Assembly (NCBI RefSeq): GCF_035046505.1
Contig: NC_089822.1
Location: forward strand, 124,864,807 to 124,928,806
Direction of reading: 5' to 3'
DNA length: 64,000 nucleotides
Source: Tiliqua scincoides
Lineage: Eukaryota; Chordata; Lepidosauria; Squamata; Scincidae
Shown: positions 1 to 11,047 of the stretch, in pieces
Layout of the letters: each line of letters begins with the position of its first letter
Position numbering within the stretch: the first letter of the stretch is position 1
Made by a program: the position numbers and the translations under genes
The notes under the pieces: generated by a model
Seen by the model: the letters and a program-made list of their open reading frames with translations, nothing else
Told to the model about the DNA's origin: nothing
Database searches by the model: none

Positions 1-189
1 CTTACTCCTTCCTCATGTGATCCTTTTAAACAAAGTAGGAAGTGCACAGGAAAGAGAGTAGGAAAGAGGATCCGGATCTGAAGTAGGCTGGAGAGATGTG
101 GCGACAGACTTGGGGTGAAGGGCATCCTGAGTCTGTTTGCCACTCTGTCACTACCACTGTTCCATGCAAGAAGCAGCATATGCTGCATG

Positions 190-350
190 GATTGGCTGGC
201 TGTAGTATTAAACCCATATTGTAGATGGGGAAGACTGAGTGGCTTGCCTGAGGCAACATAGTGAGAATTTATGGCAAAGGCAAGTTTTGAATGAGGGATG
301 TCCTGATTTACACAGCTCAGTTTCTCAGCCATCATGCTACACCTCCTCTC
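190..350 (-). mobile_element. MIR-like ancient SINE fragment
   Basis: On the minus strand this reads like the middle and head of an amniote MIR/CORE-SINE. The plus strand shows GTAGATGGGGAAGACTGAG and a degraded version of the usual 'cttgcccaaggtcacacagc' stretch. It is diverged and has no visible target-site duplication. Family assignment is by pattern recall. Confidence 0.55.
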
Positions 351-831
351 TCAGCTTCTGCGCCATCTTTCATCAGCAATATGGAAATTATAGCAATACT
401 GACCTATTGAATGACTGACCTCTTGTGACTATGTGAGTCATGGCTCTTAACACATCTGAAGCACTCTGAACACTCTAAAGGGCAAAATATTATTATGACT
501 CCTCCCCATCCAGCAGCTGGGAAACCAGGGACCAATCTACCATCCATCTGATGAATGAAGCTGGCCTCTGTGACTGTTTCATTCAGATTAAGTGGCCCAA
601 TGCTACCCAGTTTTGAAGAGCACTGAACTGCGCCGTTAAACTGTGTGCAGTGTTGCCTTGTGCCAGCACAGACAGCAAATGCAGGCCATCACTAAACCTC
701 GTCCATTGTCCAGTACTCCTTCCTGTGTTGACGTTTGTACCATATGTACGGACTCTTTTCTCCCCAGGACATGCTTTGAAGACACTCTAGCTTGAAGTTT
801 CTCTAGCTTTTCTAACTGAATCAACCTGAAT
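351..831. other. Unannotated intergenic stretch
   Basis: No repeat family, coding frame or RNA gene is recognisable. Short open frames here have no family signature. Confidence 0.5.
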
Positions 832-849
832 GGGGGGGGGGGGGGGGGG
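832..849. repeat. Poly-G run
   Basis: A run of about 17 G residues. Similar G or C homopolymers recur near 10683, 31987, 35252, 44890, 44941, 45213, 49801 and 60977. Such runs are prone to length error in assembly. Confidence 0.95.
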
Positions 850-1084
850 ACAGATGGCAGTGCATGGTTTTGATGGGTTAGTGTCCGTGAGGTTACCTCC
901 CTGCTAATTCCCAGAACAGTTTAACCTAAACTCTTAAAAAAAAAATGGAATATTGAAAATAAGATGAAGGATGAACATAGAAATATACATGCAACACTTG
1001 AAAGCACTGGCATGTCACTGGCATGCGCACTGATCCAGTGCGCAACTTGCTGGCATGTGCTTGCGCAACGTGAGCTGCAAAGGT

Positions 1085-1310
1085 GGCATAGTGGACAGTG
1101 GTGGAATTTGACTCGCCGCCTTGCTCAGCCAAAAAGCTCACTGGCCAACCTTGAACCAATCCTTCTCTCTCTCTCTCAACCTAACCTACCTCATATGAAT
1201 GTGAGGGTTAAAAGTGAAGAGAGCCATGCGCTCAGAGAGCCATGTATACGACTCTGAGCTCCTTAGACGGAAAGGCAGGATACAAATGGAAGTAATGGCA
1301 AGAAATGAAT
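1085..1310 (+). mobile_element. tRNA-derived SINE with L2-like 3' tail, degraded
   Basis: A degraded head (TGGCATAGTGGACAGTGG) is followed by the common reptile SINE stretch 'CTCTCTCAACCTAACCTACC' and a 3' end reading GAGCTCCTTAGACGGAAAGG, then ATACAAATGG. That end resembles the L2-type tail of the LINE at 34420-34926. No clear duplication is visible. Confidence 0.5.
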
Positions 1311-2214
1311 AATAATGTGAACATGATGCCTGACTTCACCCTCAGCCGCATTGCACATTTCAGCTCATCCCTATATGGCGTCACATTGCATGGTGGGCTC
1401 CCTTTCGTCATATTGCAGGGGGCCTGTGCAATAATGAATTGCACTGCAGACAGAATGCTTTCCCCCGCAGCACAGGGATTGTGCTATACGATGCCTCCCT
1501 CCCTATCCCCCTTCTCACAGCTCTGGTTGCACAAAGGGAAGGTGATGGGCGGAAGCAGCACAGAGACCTTTTCAGAATGAGCTTTGCTTTGTTTCTGCAC
1601 TTGCCAAGCCGAGTCCCAGCCCTTCATCTCCTTTAAACTGTTGAGCAATAATTATGGGCCAATTAGCCGGTTAAATGCAGTTTCCTTTTTTAAAGTACTG
1701 CTTTGTTGCTACCTGAGGCTGTCCCATACCGTGAAAGGAATTTATGCCAATTAATTGCTGCCTTTAAAAGGAGAGCGGCCAAGATGATAGCTTTCCTTTT
1801 CTATTTTTTTTTAAATTGGGAAAGATGGTTTTTTAATATGCATCCTTTTTAAGAAAAAATTCCTGCCAGTTAAAAGTGAAGCAACTTCTATTTATTGGCA
1901 TGGAAAGAAAAACACCTTTGTCAAACTTGGAAAGTTTGAAATGAACTCAGTGCCTGTCTTTTTGCTTCTTCTTCTTTTTTTCTTGTCTTGCCCCAGATTT
2001 CAGTTATTGTTCATGTGATCTGATAACTGCCAGGCTGTTCAGCATTGTGTAGTCCAGGGCTCCTCCACTTTTAAGAACTGGGGGAATATCAGCAGGTGCA
2101 GGGTTGGAATTCCCGCTTCACAACTATTAAAGACTGAAGAGCCCCTGTCTTCGGTGATAACGGATCCCCCTAATAATATTTACACAGTGTTAAGATTCAC
2201 AGTGATCTGTTGGT
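1311..2214. other. Unique intergenic sequence with candidate conserved element
   Basis: No repeat is recognised. The part around 1640-1900 is AT-rich with closely spaced homeodomain-like TAAT/ATTA cores (AATAATTATGGGCCAATTAG, then CCAATTAATTGCTGCC). That is the texture of a developmental enhancer rather than a transposon fossil. No coding frame is credible. Confidence 0.35.
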
Positions 2215-2345
2215 GTGCATAATGCTTTATAATCCCTTCCTGGTTCATCCTCCCTACACAGCCTTTTGTAGGAGGTCATCCTTATTCCCATTTCACAGAC
2301 AAGGAAACTGAAATGATGGTTGAGTCTGGATGTGCACCTAGTATC
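2215..2345 (-). mobile_element. MIR-like ancient SINE fragment
   Basis: The plus strand shows TTCCCATTTCACAGACAAGG followed by AAACTGAAATG, the reverse complement of the MIR 'cctcatctgtaaaatggg' core. It is diverged. Confidence 0.55.
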
Positions 2346-2627
2346 ATAGTCTTTTTCCCAAATTCAGCTAATTGGAACCTCACTGGCAAGGGAACAGGAG
2401 AAACAGAGGACTTTTGCCTCAAAGTCCCGCAGACGTCAGCCCCCATGAACAGCATGAGACAAACTGGCTTAGCAGGAATCAGTTAAAATTGTAGGGTAAT
2501 GCAAAGACAAAATATAACCCATTCCTACCAAGGCAGTTTCAGGTTTCTGGTAGTGACTGGAAGCTGCTGCCTCTGTTCATAGCTGCTCTGCATGAGTCAC
2601 TCAGTCTGTGGGCTAGAGTGTCTCTCC

Positions 2628-2832
2628 CAGCAATTTTTAACCACTGTGCCACAGTGCTGTGAATGGTCTGCAGGTGTGCTGCAGGAATTTGGGGATAGTG
2701 TATTAGTAGGGCCGTTAGGGGGTGTGAGCCCTCAGCTGGCGGTGCGGTGTACCCCATCAATTGTCAAAAAATGGGTGACAATTTTCACACCGTCTCAATG
2801 AGCCATGAGATTAAAAAGGTTGAAAATCGCTG
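2628..2832 (+). mobile_element. Non-autonomous hAT MITE (CAGCnATTTTCAACC family)
   Basis: The ends are CAGCAATTTTTAACC and GGTTGAAAATCGCTG, an inverted pair. The body (TGAATGGTCTGCAGGTGTGC, later TTGTCAAAAAATG) matches the copies at 18210-18420 and 59297-59519, which carry exact 8-bp duplications. No clean duplication is visible here, so this copy is older or its edges have decayed. Confidence 0.75.
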
Positions 2833-3779
2833 CTCCAAGTAGTGAAGAATCCTCAGGCTGTGGCTCCACCCACCTAGGATTGGTGGGTATGGAGAACCAT
2901 TGGTTCTCCTTAACAGGAAGGGCAATACACTTTCTGCCTGGACAATTAGAGTATTTCTGATCTTCTGATCCCTACCTCAACTCCTGTCTCCTATTCAATG
3001 GCTGCCTGTGGTTTATCTCTAAAAACTTTTAGTGTACATGTCAAAGTGGCAGGTTTAAAGGTACCTCTGTTGGAGACAATTCTATCTGAAGCTCCCTGTG
3101 TGGTAACTTGGAGTCTGATAACTGCTCCTTTTGGAGAGAGTGGCTGTTGCCATTTGCCAGTCCTCAGAGGTTAAAAGCATTGCCAACTCTTGCCACCGTT
3201 CTCTTTTCAGTTCCTCCACAGTCAGGCGCCAAGGTGCCTATTGCAGAATTCCCTGCCTATGCCAGGTCACCTCTCATCCAGCTGAAGCTGAGAGCTGAAG
3301 AACCAAAAACATCAGTTCTGCCCATCGACTTGCTCCTGTGCAAAGTGAGATAAGGGCAAAGGGCTCTTTTTTTTAAATCACTTCTAACAGGGGTTTTGAA
3401 AGAGGCCTCCCCTTATGCCTCATATGATACCTCAGCCATAATTCTACTGGGGGATAAATATGATCAATGAACTGCATGGGTCCCTCCCCTCCACCGTGTA
3501 GATAGTTCCAGTGTGAACTAGCCCCCTTAGGCAACTTGTGCGATTTCTTCCTTGGATCAATGAAGAGGAACCATCACGCCATCAACTAGATGGAGCTCCT
3601 GGGGCACCAGCTGCCCTTCACTCTCCTAAATCCTTATCATATATCCTTTCTTCACAGAAGAATAGCTCAAACTGCAGTACATGCACATTTCTCCTTAGCA
3701 GTGGTGATTGCAACCCGGAAGTGGGTCATGAGAACTTTTTCACTTTCTGCAAGCTGCGGGGAGCTCTGCAGAGGGTTCC
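2833..3779. other. Unannotated intergenic stretch
   Basis: No repeat family or gene is recognised. Frames of 81-95 codons near 3108-3825 show no domain and no splice context. Confidence 0.45.
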
Positions 3780-3952
3780 AGGGGGGCGCCCCGCACACCC
3801 TGGACCCCACCAGAAGGTAAGTTAGGTTTAAGAAAACCACCTCTTCCACGCAGCGGCACAATTCTGCTTTTCCCCTGCCCTGCCCCTTAAAGGGAAAGGG
3901 GCAGTGGTTCACAGGCTGGTGGGTCGTGACCCACCAGTTTGAGGACCACTGG
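3780..3952. mobile_element. hAT-like MITE end
   Basis: The right end is a near-palindrome (CTGGTGGGTCGTGACCCACC) flanked by GCAGTGGTTCACAG and GAGGACCACTG, a typical hAT 'CAGTGGTTCTCAA' terminus. TCTAGAG follows, resembling the usual hAT target. The left boundary is uncertain. Confidence 0.5.
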
Positions 3953-3984
3953 TCTAGAGTGATATTTGGAGCACAAGTTGGTGA

Positions 3985-4225
3985 AATGTATTTATTTCAC
4001 TTTTTAATTCTGCTCTTCCTGTAAGGAGCTCAGGGTAGTATAGAAGGTTCTTTTTCTCTTTGTGTCCTCACAAAAACCCTGTGAGCAGGTGAGGTAGAAA
4101 GAGAGAGAGTTGCCCCAGGTCACCCAGGAAGCTTCGTGACTTTGTGGCTGTGTGGGGATTTGAACCAGAATCTTCCAGGTCTACATTCAACTCCTTAATG
4201 ACTACACAAGTTGGGTCCCACTGCA
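3985..4225 (-). mobile_element. tRNA-derived SINE, minus strand
   Basis: Read on the minus strand, the right part carries a tRNA-like head; GGGGATTTGAACCAGAATC on the plus strand is a B-box complement. The left part carries the reptile SINE/L2-type end (AAAACCCTGTGAGCAGGTGA and GGAGCTCAGGGTAG). Diverged. Confidence 0.6.
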
Positions 4226-4988
4226 TTGTATTTGTAGTGCACATGTTCCAGGAAAAATGAGTTGTGGCTAGTTCTTATTGAATGCAATGGAATGGGACTT
4301 CATTGTGATGTGAGTCATATTCGCTAGCTTGTACCCTCTGTTTTTAAGCACACATACTTGATAGTCATATTTATGGGATGATTTTGGTTAAAATCAAATG
4401 CTTGGGATCTGAGAAATTCTGTCAAGTGTCAAGGCTATTCAAGGATAACTAGTCCCAGGGCAGGCTGAAGCAGGCTGAAGGGCTTGGGAGATCTACTTTT
4501 TGTTCTTACTAAGACACCCAAGGTTCACCACTCAAAGATAGGTGCAAATTGGTGCCTGAGTGGGCCGAGCCAATTATCTGCTTCACCCTATGAGCCACTC
4601 ACTAGAGAGGCGCTGCATATACAAGTATAAAATCTACACCTGAGTTTTTGCAATCAGGGATTCCAACACAAAACTTTGAAACTGGCCAGCACCACTGCAC
4701 AAAGAGCTATACGAAAGCAGCCCATGAATACTTTTGAATGGGGAAGGAGCACTGAGGCTGAGAAACAAATGACTGAGCACAAGACCAGTGGTGGCAGCAA
4801 TTCTTTTTTAACTTGCAGTTTTACTTGCTCCTGGCGAGCTATACGGATCTTGCTGACCTTGCCAATCAGTCCGCAACTATGCTGATCTACTGCAACTTTC
4901 CCAGTGACCTAGCAGTGGCTGCCTTCTGACTGCCCCAGTATTTTTTTACTCCACAACAGGTCTGCCTTTATGTGGTATTGCCAAAAAG
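4226..4988. other. Unannotated intergenic stretch
   Basis: No repeat or gene recognised. A short direct repeat (GCAGGCTGAA twice) lies near 4463. Confidence 0.45.
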
Positions 4989-5270
4989 AGCTGGCCTATC
5001 CATGAGGCCAAGTGAAGCTGTTGCATCAGGCATCAGCTTGGTGGCAGGTGTTATTCTCTATCTGCCCATTTGCTTCCACTGCTCCTCCTTCTCCTTCCAC
5101 TTTCTGAATTGGAAAAGGAAGAGGACAGAGAGGAAGAGCAATGTGGAGGGGATGAGAGTGCTGAGCTAGAACACTGAAAAGGGTGGAGCAGAGGCTGGCA
5201 CATCATTAGGTAAGGAGGGGCAGCATTTGGCAGTCTGCTTCAGTCATTAGGGGGTCTTGGGCCAGCCCTA
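4989..5270. mobile_element. hAT-like MITE (CAGGGCTGGCCC family)
   Basis: The ends (left AGCTGGCCTATCCATGAGGC, right GTCTTGGGCCAGCCCT) and the internal purine-rich 'GGAAAAGGAAGAGGACAGAG' segment match, in the opposite orientation, the copy at 25977-26244. Boundaries are approximate. Confidence 0.5.
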
Positions 5271-5661
5271 CTGCCAAGGAAGTGCAATTATTTGCATTTA
5301 TTATTTATGTGCAGGAAACACATAAGAGTGTGAAGAGAGGAGGTAGACATCTCCAAACAGTCGCAGGGGATGGTACAAAACTGGGCACTTGCAACACACA
5401 GTGTGTTCACTGTGTGTTTGGAAGCATTTCTCTTCTTCAGTGTCATTGCTGATCTTGCTACGGGCAGAGGTGAGTGGAATCAGACTTCTGTTCGCACCTC
5501 CAAAGTTGGATGAGGAAGCACAGACACAAGCAGGTGCTACATGTGTATGTTTCTTCTTGGCCTGCTCCAGCAGCCTGGGAGATACATTCATAGTCCCTGG
5601 CAGTGAAATGCTTTTAATCTCTCTACTGTAGCTGGGAGTGGAAAACCAAGGACTGGATTTA
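5271..5661. other. Unannotated intergenic stretch
   Basis: Nothing recognisable. A 130-codon minus-strand frame (5301-5693) has no domain and runs into the neighbouring MITE. Confidence 0.45.
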
Positions 5662-6138
5662 GCGCCCAATCCTAAATGGCCCAGCACCAACATTGAGTAC
5701 CTAGTGCTGGGTTCTGTAAAGCACGTTTATGGCACCTGGTGAGTAGGGAGCACTGGTGCTGGACGCACGCCAGTCTCGCGCTTTGCCCAGCACCGGAAGG
5801 AAGGGAATGCACCATCGCCGGAGGCAAGTCCAACCTCCAGGTGGCAGTGTGGAGGGCACGGGGAGGGCAGGGTAGGGGGAGGAACCAAAGTAGGATGGGG
5901 GTGGGACTGGCAGAGCTCTACTCTACCGTATCCTGAACTCTGTGTTGGGCAGGAAGGCCTGACATGGAGTCTCTCAAGTCTGCACTGGCAAAATAGAGTA
6001 GATTTGAGAAGCCCCATTGTGTGGCTTGGAGCTTCCCCTGAGGAGACCTCCAGCTGTAACCCGGCACCTGCTGGATACAGCCGTAACTGCTTTGGCACCG
6101 CTGCTCCAGTGGGCACTGGGAAGTTCAGGATTGGGGTG
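5662..6138. mobile_element. MITE with GCGCCCAATCCTAA termini
   Basis: It starts GCGCCCAATCCTAA and ends TTCAGGATTGGGGTGC, an imperfect inverted terminal repeat. The interior is GC-rich and unlike the flanks. It belongs with the GGGCCCAATCC group seen at 31926, 47986 and 55891. The superfamily is not determined. Confidence 0.55.
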
Positions 6139-7141
6139 CCCCTTGCCTCAGCCCCTCTCCCACCAGTGTGGTGCTGTTTTCTGACAGAGGCTATGAGTGG
6201 ACAGCCCTAGGTATTGCACGCATATGGAATTTAGTTGGGACTTGCGTGTTTTACTGCAGCAAGCATCTATCAAGCACCAGTATATGACAAGCTACATTGA
6301 ATGCCAAGTGACTCTTGACCCCAGTTTTAATATGGGGGTAATTGAGGTTCAGTGTCTAAACTTGTTCATTATCTTGTGCTTCCCCCTGGTGGCGGTCCTT
6401 CAGCACAGCACCGAAAAGGCAAGTCTGATGCTACATGAACAGGAGGGGGTTGGCAGCATTAATTTACACAATAATAGATGTATAGGTTATTTCTGGTTTC
6501 CGTCTGCCCATTTCTCTCAGCCAAATTCAGCAACTGCGAAAAAAAACCCCATCGGGAATCCAGCAGTGGTGGCATTGTCACTTGAAAGTAAATTAATTTG
6601 AACACCCAGGAGAGAGCTGAGGTACTAGTGTCCGTTCCCCCTGTCTGGGAATAAAATGCATGAAATGCATCCAGAAAGAGTCATGTTTGCAATTTATTTT
6701 AATTATCCTTGGTTCCAAAACACAGGCAAAAATAATAAGAATGTCTGTGTGCAGTAAACCGCCAAAGCATTAGCCACACTGATGAGTCCCATGAGGCCAG
6801 TGGAAAACTTGTTATCTGACAGTTGACAAAACTGAGGCATGGACTGGGGAAAGGGTGTTCAGTGAGATATGCCACCTGCTGCCTGCCCAGGACATATAGA
6901 CCGCTCATGTGAGGATGCGGACACTTCTGAGCTCTGTTCGACTTGTAGTCCCTGCAAAGATATAACTGGTCTCTGGCGCTGGTCATATTTGCAATGAAAG
7001 TGTAGGAGAGTTAGGAAGGTATCCCTGGGATTATCTATGTAGACAAACCAGATCTACCCCATCTTTTCTTTTTTTTCAATCCAGCTTCCAAGGTATCTTA
7101 CAAATTAACAATACTCATTGAAAACTCTCTCACACACACAC

Positions 7142-7183
<42 letters not shown>

Positions 7184-7431
7184 AATCTTATCAAAACTTC
7201 CACCCACCGATGCATAGCTGTACCACTGAAGCATTTGTTGCATTCTATGAGGGGACAGTCCTGGAGGTCTCTGCGATAAGGACCTTGTGCTGATAGAGCA
7301 CTAGCTCTGGCAGCACAAGACTCCCATAGGATTGGGGCCACAATCTATAAACCAACGTAAAACACAGCATAAGAGGCAAATGGATCTGGCCAAACAACAG
7401 GATGTCAGAATCCTAGGGACAACTCAATTGT
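6139..7431. other. Unannotated intergenic stretch
   Basis: No repeat family or exon recognised apart from an (AC)n/(GA)n microsatellite near 7133-7181. Confidence 0.45.
7144..7181. repeat. (GA)n microsatellite
   Basis: About 19 uninterrupted GA units preceded by a short CA run. Confidence 0.97.
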
Positions 7432-7474
7432 CAAAAGTAGGTCCTGCTGGAATCAATGGGACCTACTTCCTAAT
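7432..7474. repeat. Fragment of the ~85-bp palindromic repeat
   Basis: AGTAGGTCCTGCTGGAATCA then ATGGGACCTACTTCC is the central hairpin of the family best seen at 37581-37670. It is cut on its right by the 3' end of CR1 copy 1, so the LINE probably inserted into it. Confidence 0.55.
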
Positions 7475-9600
7475 AAGAACATAAGAACATAAGAACAGCC
7501 CCACTGGATCAGGTCATAGGCCCATCTAGTCCAGCTTCCTGTATCTCACAGCGGCCCACCAAATGCCCCAGGGAGCACACCAGATAACAAGAGACCTCAT
7601 CCTGGTGCCCTCCCCTGCATCTGGCATTCTGACATAACCCATTTCTAAAATCAGGAGGTAGCGCATACACATCATGGCTTGTACCCCATAATGGATTTTT
7701 CCTCCAGAAACTTGTCCAATCCCCTTTTAAAGGTGTCTAGGCTAGACGCCAGCACCACATCCTGTGGCAAGGAGTTCCACAGACCGACCACACGCTGAGT
7801 AAAGAAATATTTTCTTTTGTCTGTCTTAACCCGCCCAACACTCAATTTTAGTGGATGTCCCCTGGTTCTGGTATTATGTGAGAGTGTAAAGAGCATCTCC
7901 CTATCCACTCTGTCCATTCCCTGCATAATTTTGTATGTCTCAATCATGTCCCCCCTCAAGCGTCTCTTTTCTAGGCTGAAGAGGCCCAGAAAAGGGCCGT
8001 AGCCTTTCCTCATAAGGAAGGTGCCCCAGCCCTGTAATCATCTTAGTCGCTCTCTTTTGCACCTTTTCCATTTCCACTATGTCTTTTTTGAGATGCAGCG
8101 ACCAGAACTGGACACAATACTCCAGGTGTGGCCTTACCATAGATTTGTACAACGGCATTATAATACTAGCCGTTTTGTTCTCAATACACTTCCTAATGAT
8201 CCCAAGCATAGAATTGGCCTTCTTCACTGCCGCCGCACATTGGGTCGACACTTTCATCGACCTGTCCACCACCACCCCAAGATCTCTCTCCTGATCTGTC
8301 ACAGACAGCTCAGAACCCATCAGCCTATATCTAAAGTTTTGATTTTTTGCCCCAATGTGCATGACTTTACACTTACTGACATTGAAGCGCATCTGCCATT
8401 TTGCTGCCCATTCTGCCAGGATGGAGAGATCCTTCTGGAGCTCCTCACAATCACTTCTAGTCTTTACCACTCGGAACAGTTTGGTGTCATCTGCAAACTT
8501 AGCCACTTCACTGCTCAACCCTGTCTCCAGGTCATTTATGAAGAGGTTGAAAAGCACCGGTCCCAGGACAGATCCTTGGGGCACACCACTTTTCACCTCT
8601 CTCCATTGTGAAAATTGCCCATTGACACCCACTCTCTGCTTCCTGGCCTCCAACCAGTTCTCAATCCACAAGAGGACCTGTCCTCTAATTCCCTGACTGT
8701 GGAGTTTTTTCAGTAGCCTTTGGTGAGGGACTGTGTCAAACGCCTTCTGAAAGTCCAGATATATAATGTCCACGGGTTCTCCCACATCCACATGCCTGTT
8801 GACCTTTTCAGAGAATTCTATAAGGTTTGTGAGGCAAGACTTACCCTTACAGAAGCCATGCTGACTCTCCCTCAGCAAGGCCTGTTCGTCTATGTGTTTT
8901 GAGATCCTATCTTTGATGAGGCATTCCACCATCTTACCCGGTATAGATGTTAGGCTGACCGGCCTATAGTTTCCCGGGTCCCCCCTCTTTCCCTTTTTAA
9001 AAATAGGCGTGACATTTGCTATCCTCCAATCTTCTGGCACCATGGCCGTTTTGAGGGACAAGTTGCATACCTTAGTCAAGAGATCTGCAACTTCATTCTT
9101 CAATTCCTTAATAACCCTTGGGTGGATGCCATCAGGGCCCGGTGACTTATTGATCTTTAATTTATCAATGAGGTCTGAAACATCTTCTCTTTTAACCTCT
9201 ATCTGACTTAACTCCTCGGTCAGGAGGGGCCGTTCAGGCAGCGGTATCTGCCCAAGGTCTTCTGCCGTGAAGACAGATGCAAAGAACTCATTTAATTTCT
9301 CTGCCATCTCTAAGTCTCCTTTTATCTCCCCTTTCCCTCCCTCACCATCCAGAGGGCCAACCGCTTCTCTGGTGGGTTTCCTGCTTCTAACATATTTGAA
9401 GAAGCTTTTATTATTCCCCTTAATGTTGCTGGCCATGCGTTCTTCATAGTCTTGCTTGGCCTCCAGTATCACCTTCTTACATTTCTTTTGCCACAGTTTA
9501 TGTTCCTTTTTATTCTCCTCATTAGGGCAAGACTTCCATTTACGGAAGGAAGCTTCCATAAATAAGTGTGTCCTCAGCATTTTAAAAGAATTGGATTTTT
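7475..9600 (-). mobile_element. CR1-type LINE, copy 1 (5'-truncated)
   Basis: Read on the minus strand, the element has the reverse-transcriptase part of ORF2, a roughly 200-base 3' UTR containing GGAAGCTGGACTAGATGGGC, and ends in repeated TTCTTATG octamers. These are hallmarks of CR1-clade LINEs. The endonuclease and ORF1 are absent. Identity to copy 2 (20594-22657) is very high by eye, with small indels. The 5' boundary is unclear: homology shared with copy 2 begins near 9540, and the frame extends to about 9580. Confidence 0.93.
7672..9580 (-). pseudogene. CR1 ORF2 reverse transcriptase, frameshifted
   Basis: A 546-codon frame (9580 down to 7940) encodes a LINE reverse transcriptase: SPGPDGIHPRVIKEL, NYRPVSLTS, the catalytic box LDFQKAFDTV, GVPQGSVLGPVLFNLF and the FADD box, followed by the CR1 C-terminal region (LYKSMVRPHLEYC, QKRATKMI). 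Near 8000 the sequence has about four extra bases relative to copies 2 and 3 (GGCCCTTTTCTGGGCC on the minus strand), shifting the frame. The remaining 113 codons continue in the next frame and end EEKSIMGYKP-stop. The N-terminal endonuclease domain is lost by 5' truncation. Otherwise the frame is open over about 1.9 kb, so the insertion is young. The antisense open frames here are shadows. Confidence 0.92.
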
Positions 9601-9718
9601 ATAAAGGCCTCTGCCTGATACCAAATGCCAGGTTGAAGTTGGTATTCAATAACACAGGCCTACAAAATTGAGGGTCAGAAAAGTTTTTCCCAAACTTTAT
9701 GGTGGTTTGATAAGAATT

Positions 9719-9949
9719 TGGGGTGCCGATTCCAAAAATGGCATCCGTTTTGCCCTATCATGTCTAGTTTTGGAGATATAGTATAGCCTCATTAGTGAAT
9801 GGTTCAAGCAGCTTCCTCATGAGGAAGCCATGGTGTAGGCTTCCTCATGAGAAAGCTGCTTGAACCATTCACTAAAGAGGCTATGCCATGTCTCCAAAAC
9901 TACCGTGATAGGGCAAAACGGATGCATTTTTTGAATCAGCACTCCAGAT
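9719..9949. mobile_element. Foldback element with ~108-bp inverted arms
   Basis: The left arm (about 9722-9829) and right arm (about 9838-9947) are inverted copies at roughly 88-90% identity by eye. Both carry GCATCCGTTTTGCCCTATCA-like, AGTTTTGGAGA, TTAGTGAATGGTTCAAGCAG and CCTCATGAGGAAGC stretches, with an 8-base spacer between the arms. No terminal duplication is evident. The superfamily is unknown to me; it could be a MITE or two half-copies placed head to head. Confidence 0.8.
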
Positions 9950-10617
9950 ATACCCAGGAATTGGTGTAACGTTTAAGGAAGCAAAATGTGTGTTGGCCTG
10001 TGTAAGTGGAGTGCCATTTTCCTGTCTTACCTTTTGCTTCAAGCACTGCTCTCCCCTATTTGGCTCACTTCTGGTACTTATGGTAGCAGAGCTGGGCTGG
10101 GGGAACAACATTCTAAACATAAGAGCCCAGTGAGGTAAGATAAGGGGAAGGGTTTAGCTCTCTTCTACCACGCTCTCTTTTTTATATGGAAGAAATGACC
10201 AGCCCAGTCCACAATTTATATGTGAATGATCCAGACACATGAATATATACATGTGGTTGCCCATCAAGCCTAGTTTGGCCCTGAGACCAAGAGAAAGGGA
10301 TTTGCTTAACTCCAACCTTTGAGTACTTAGACAACATGGTGCATTGTCTGGCTTTACTTGGAAGCCTGTAATTGGTTGTGAACTGCGTGGGAGGGTCCTT
10401 ATGAGGAACAAAAGGCTGGGTGCATCTAACTTGAGACGTAAAATTAAATCAACTTCCGTCTCAGTCAAATTCTTTGCCAGTACAAGATCCATTACAGTCA
10501 TATCTACTCACTGGATTTCCCTTAACAAGTCACAACCCCAGATTTTTCCATCTGTACAATGGGAATCACAGTATTGCATTTATCGTAATAAATAAATAAA
10601 AATAATAAGTGAAAACC
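9950..10617. other. Unannotated intergenic stretch
   Basis: A MIR-like scrap may lie at about 10530-10560 (TTTTTCCATCTGTACAATGG). Nothing else is recognisable. Confidence 0.4.
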
Positions 10618-10800
10618 AGAGGTTCCCAAACTGCATCGCAACGCCCCAGCCAAGGAAGACCTGCCTCTGCCCCCTTAAGGGGCGGGGGGGGGGGGAGAGC
10701 AAAGGCAGCAACCCAATTGCTGAGATTGCACTACTGCCAGAGGATAGAGGTTTTTTTTTTTTTTTCCTTACCTGAGATCTCCTGGGGGGAGGAAAAAAAA
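10618..10800. mobile_element. hAT-like MITE fragment
   Basis: It begins CCAGAGGTTCCCAAACTGC, resembling the 'CAGTGGTTCCCAAACT' termini of hAT MITEs, and shares the CTGCCCCTTAAGGGG-type segment with 3780-3952. Poly-G and poly-T runs interrupt it. The right end is not defined. Confidence 0.4.
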
Positions 10801-10867
10801 CAACTGGGAAAGAAAAAAATACCTGGACGGACACACGCTGGAAATTGAAATACAGTAACTTTGGGGA

Positions 10868-11047
10868 AAGAAAACAACCCCTATTATCATTGGTGCAGTA
10901 AGCACAATCCCCAAGACCCTTCAGAAATATCTGACCAGTCTAGGTATAGACAAGATAACAGTTGAACAACTGGAACAAGCTGCAATACTAGGAACATCAA
11001 ACATTATATGGCAAAATCTTACCAGTTCTTGGGTAATCTTCTGGTAA
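10868..11047 (+). pseudogene. Fossil C-terminus of a non-CR1 LINE polyprotein
   Basis: The plus frame in phase with 10883 reads TPIIIGAVSTIPKTLQKYL, then TSLGIDKITVEQLEQAAILG, then TSNIIW before a stop at 11045-11047. The arrangement (P-I-x-I-G-A-x-x-x-I-P-K, a GID segment, L-x-x-L-E-Q-A-x-x-L-G-T) resembles the extreme C-terminus I recall from vertebrate and cnidarian LINE proteins with a restriction-like endonuclease. Upstream catalytic parts are absent, so this is a heavily 5'-truncated remnant. The clade assignment is tentative and rests only on this motif. Confidence 0.5.

Noticed and set aside
8021-8611. 196-codon plus-strand open frame
   Set aside because: It is the antisense shadow of the CR1 reverse-transcriptase frame. 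The same shadow recurs at 21520-22110, opposite copy 2.
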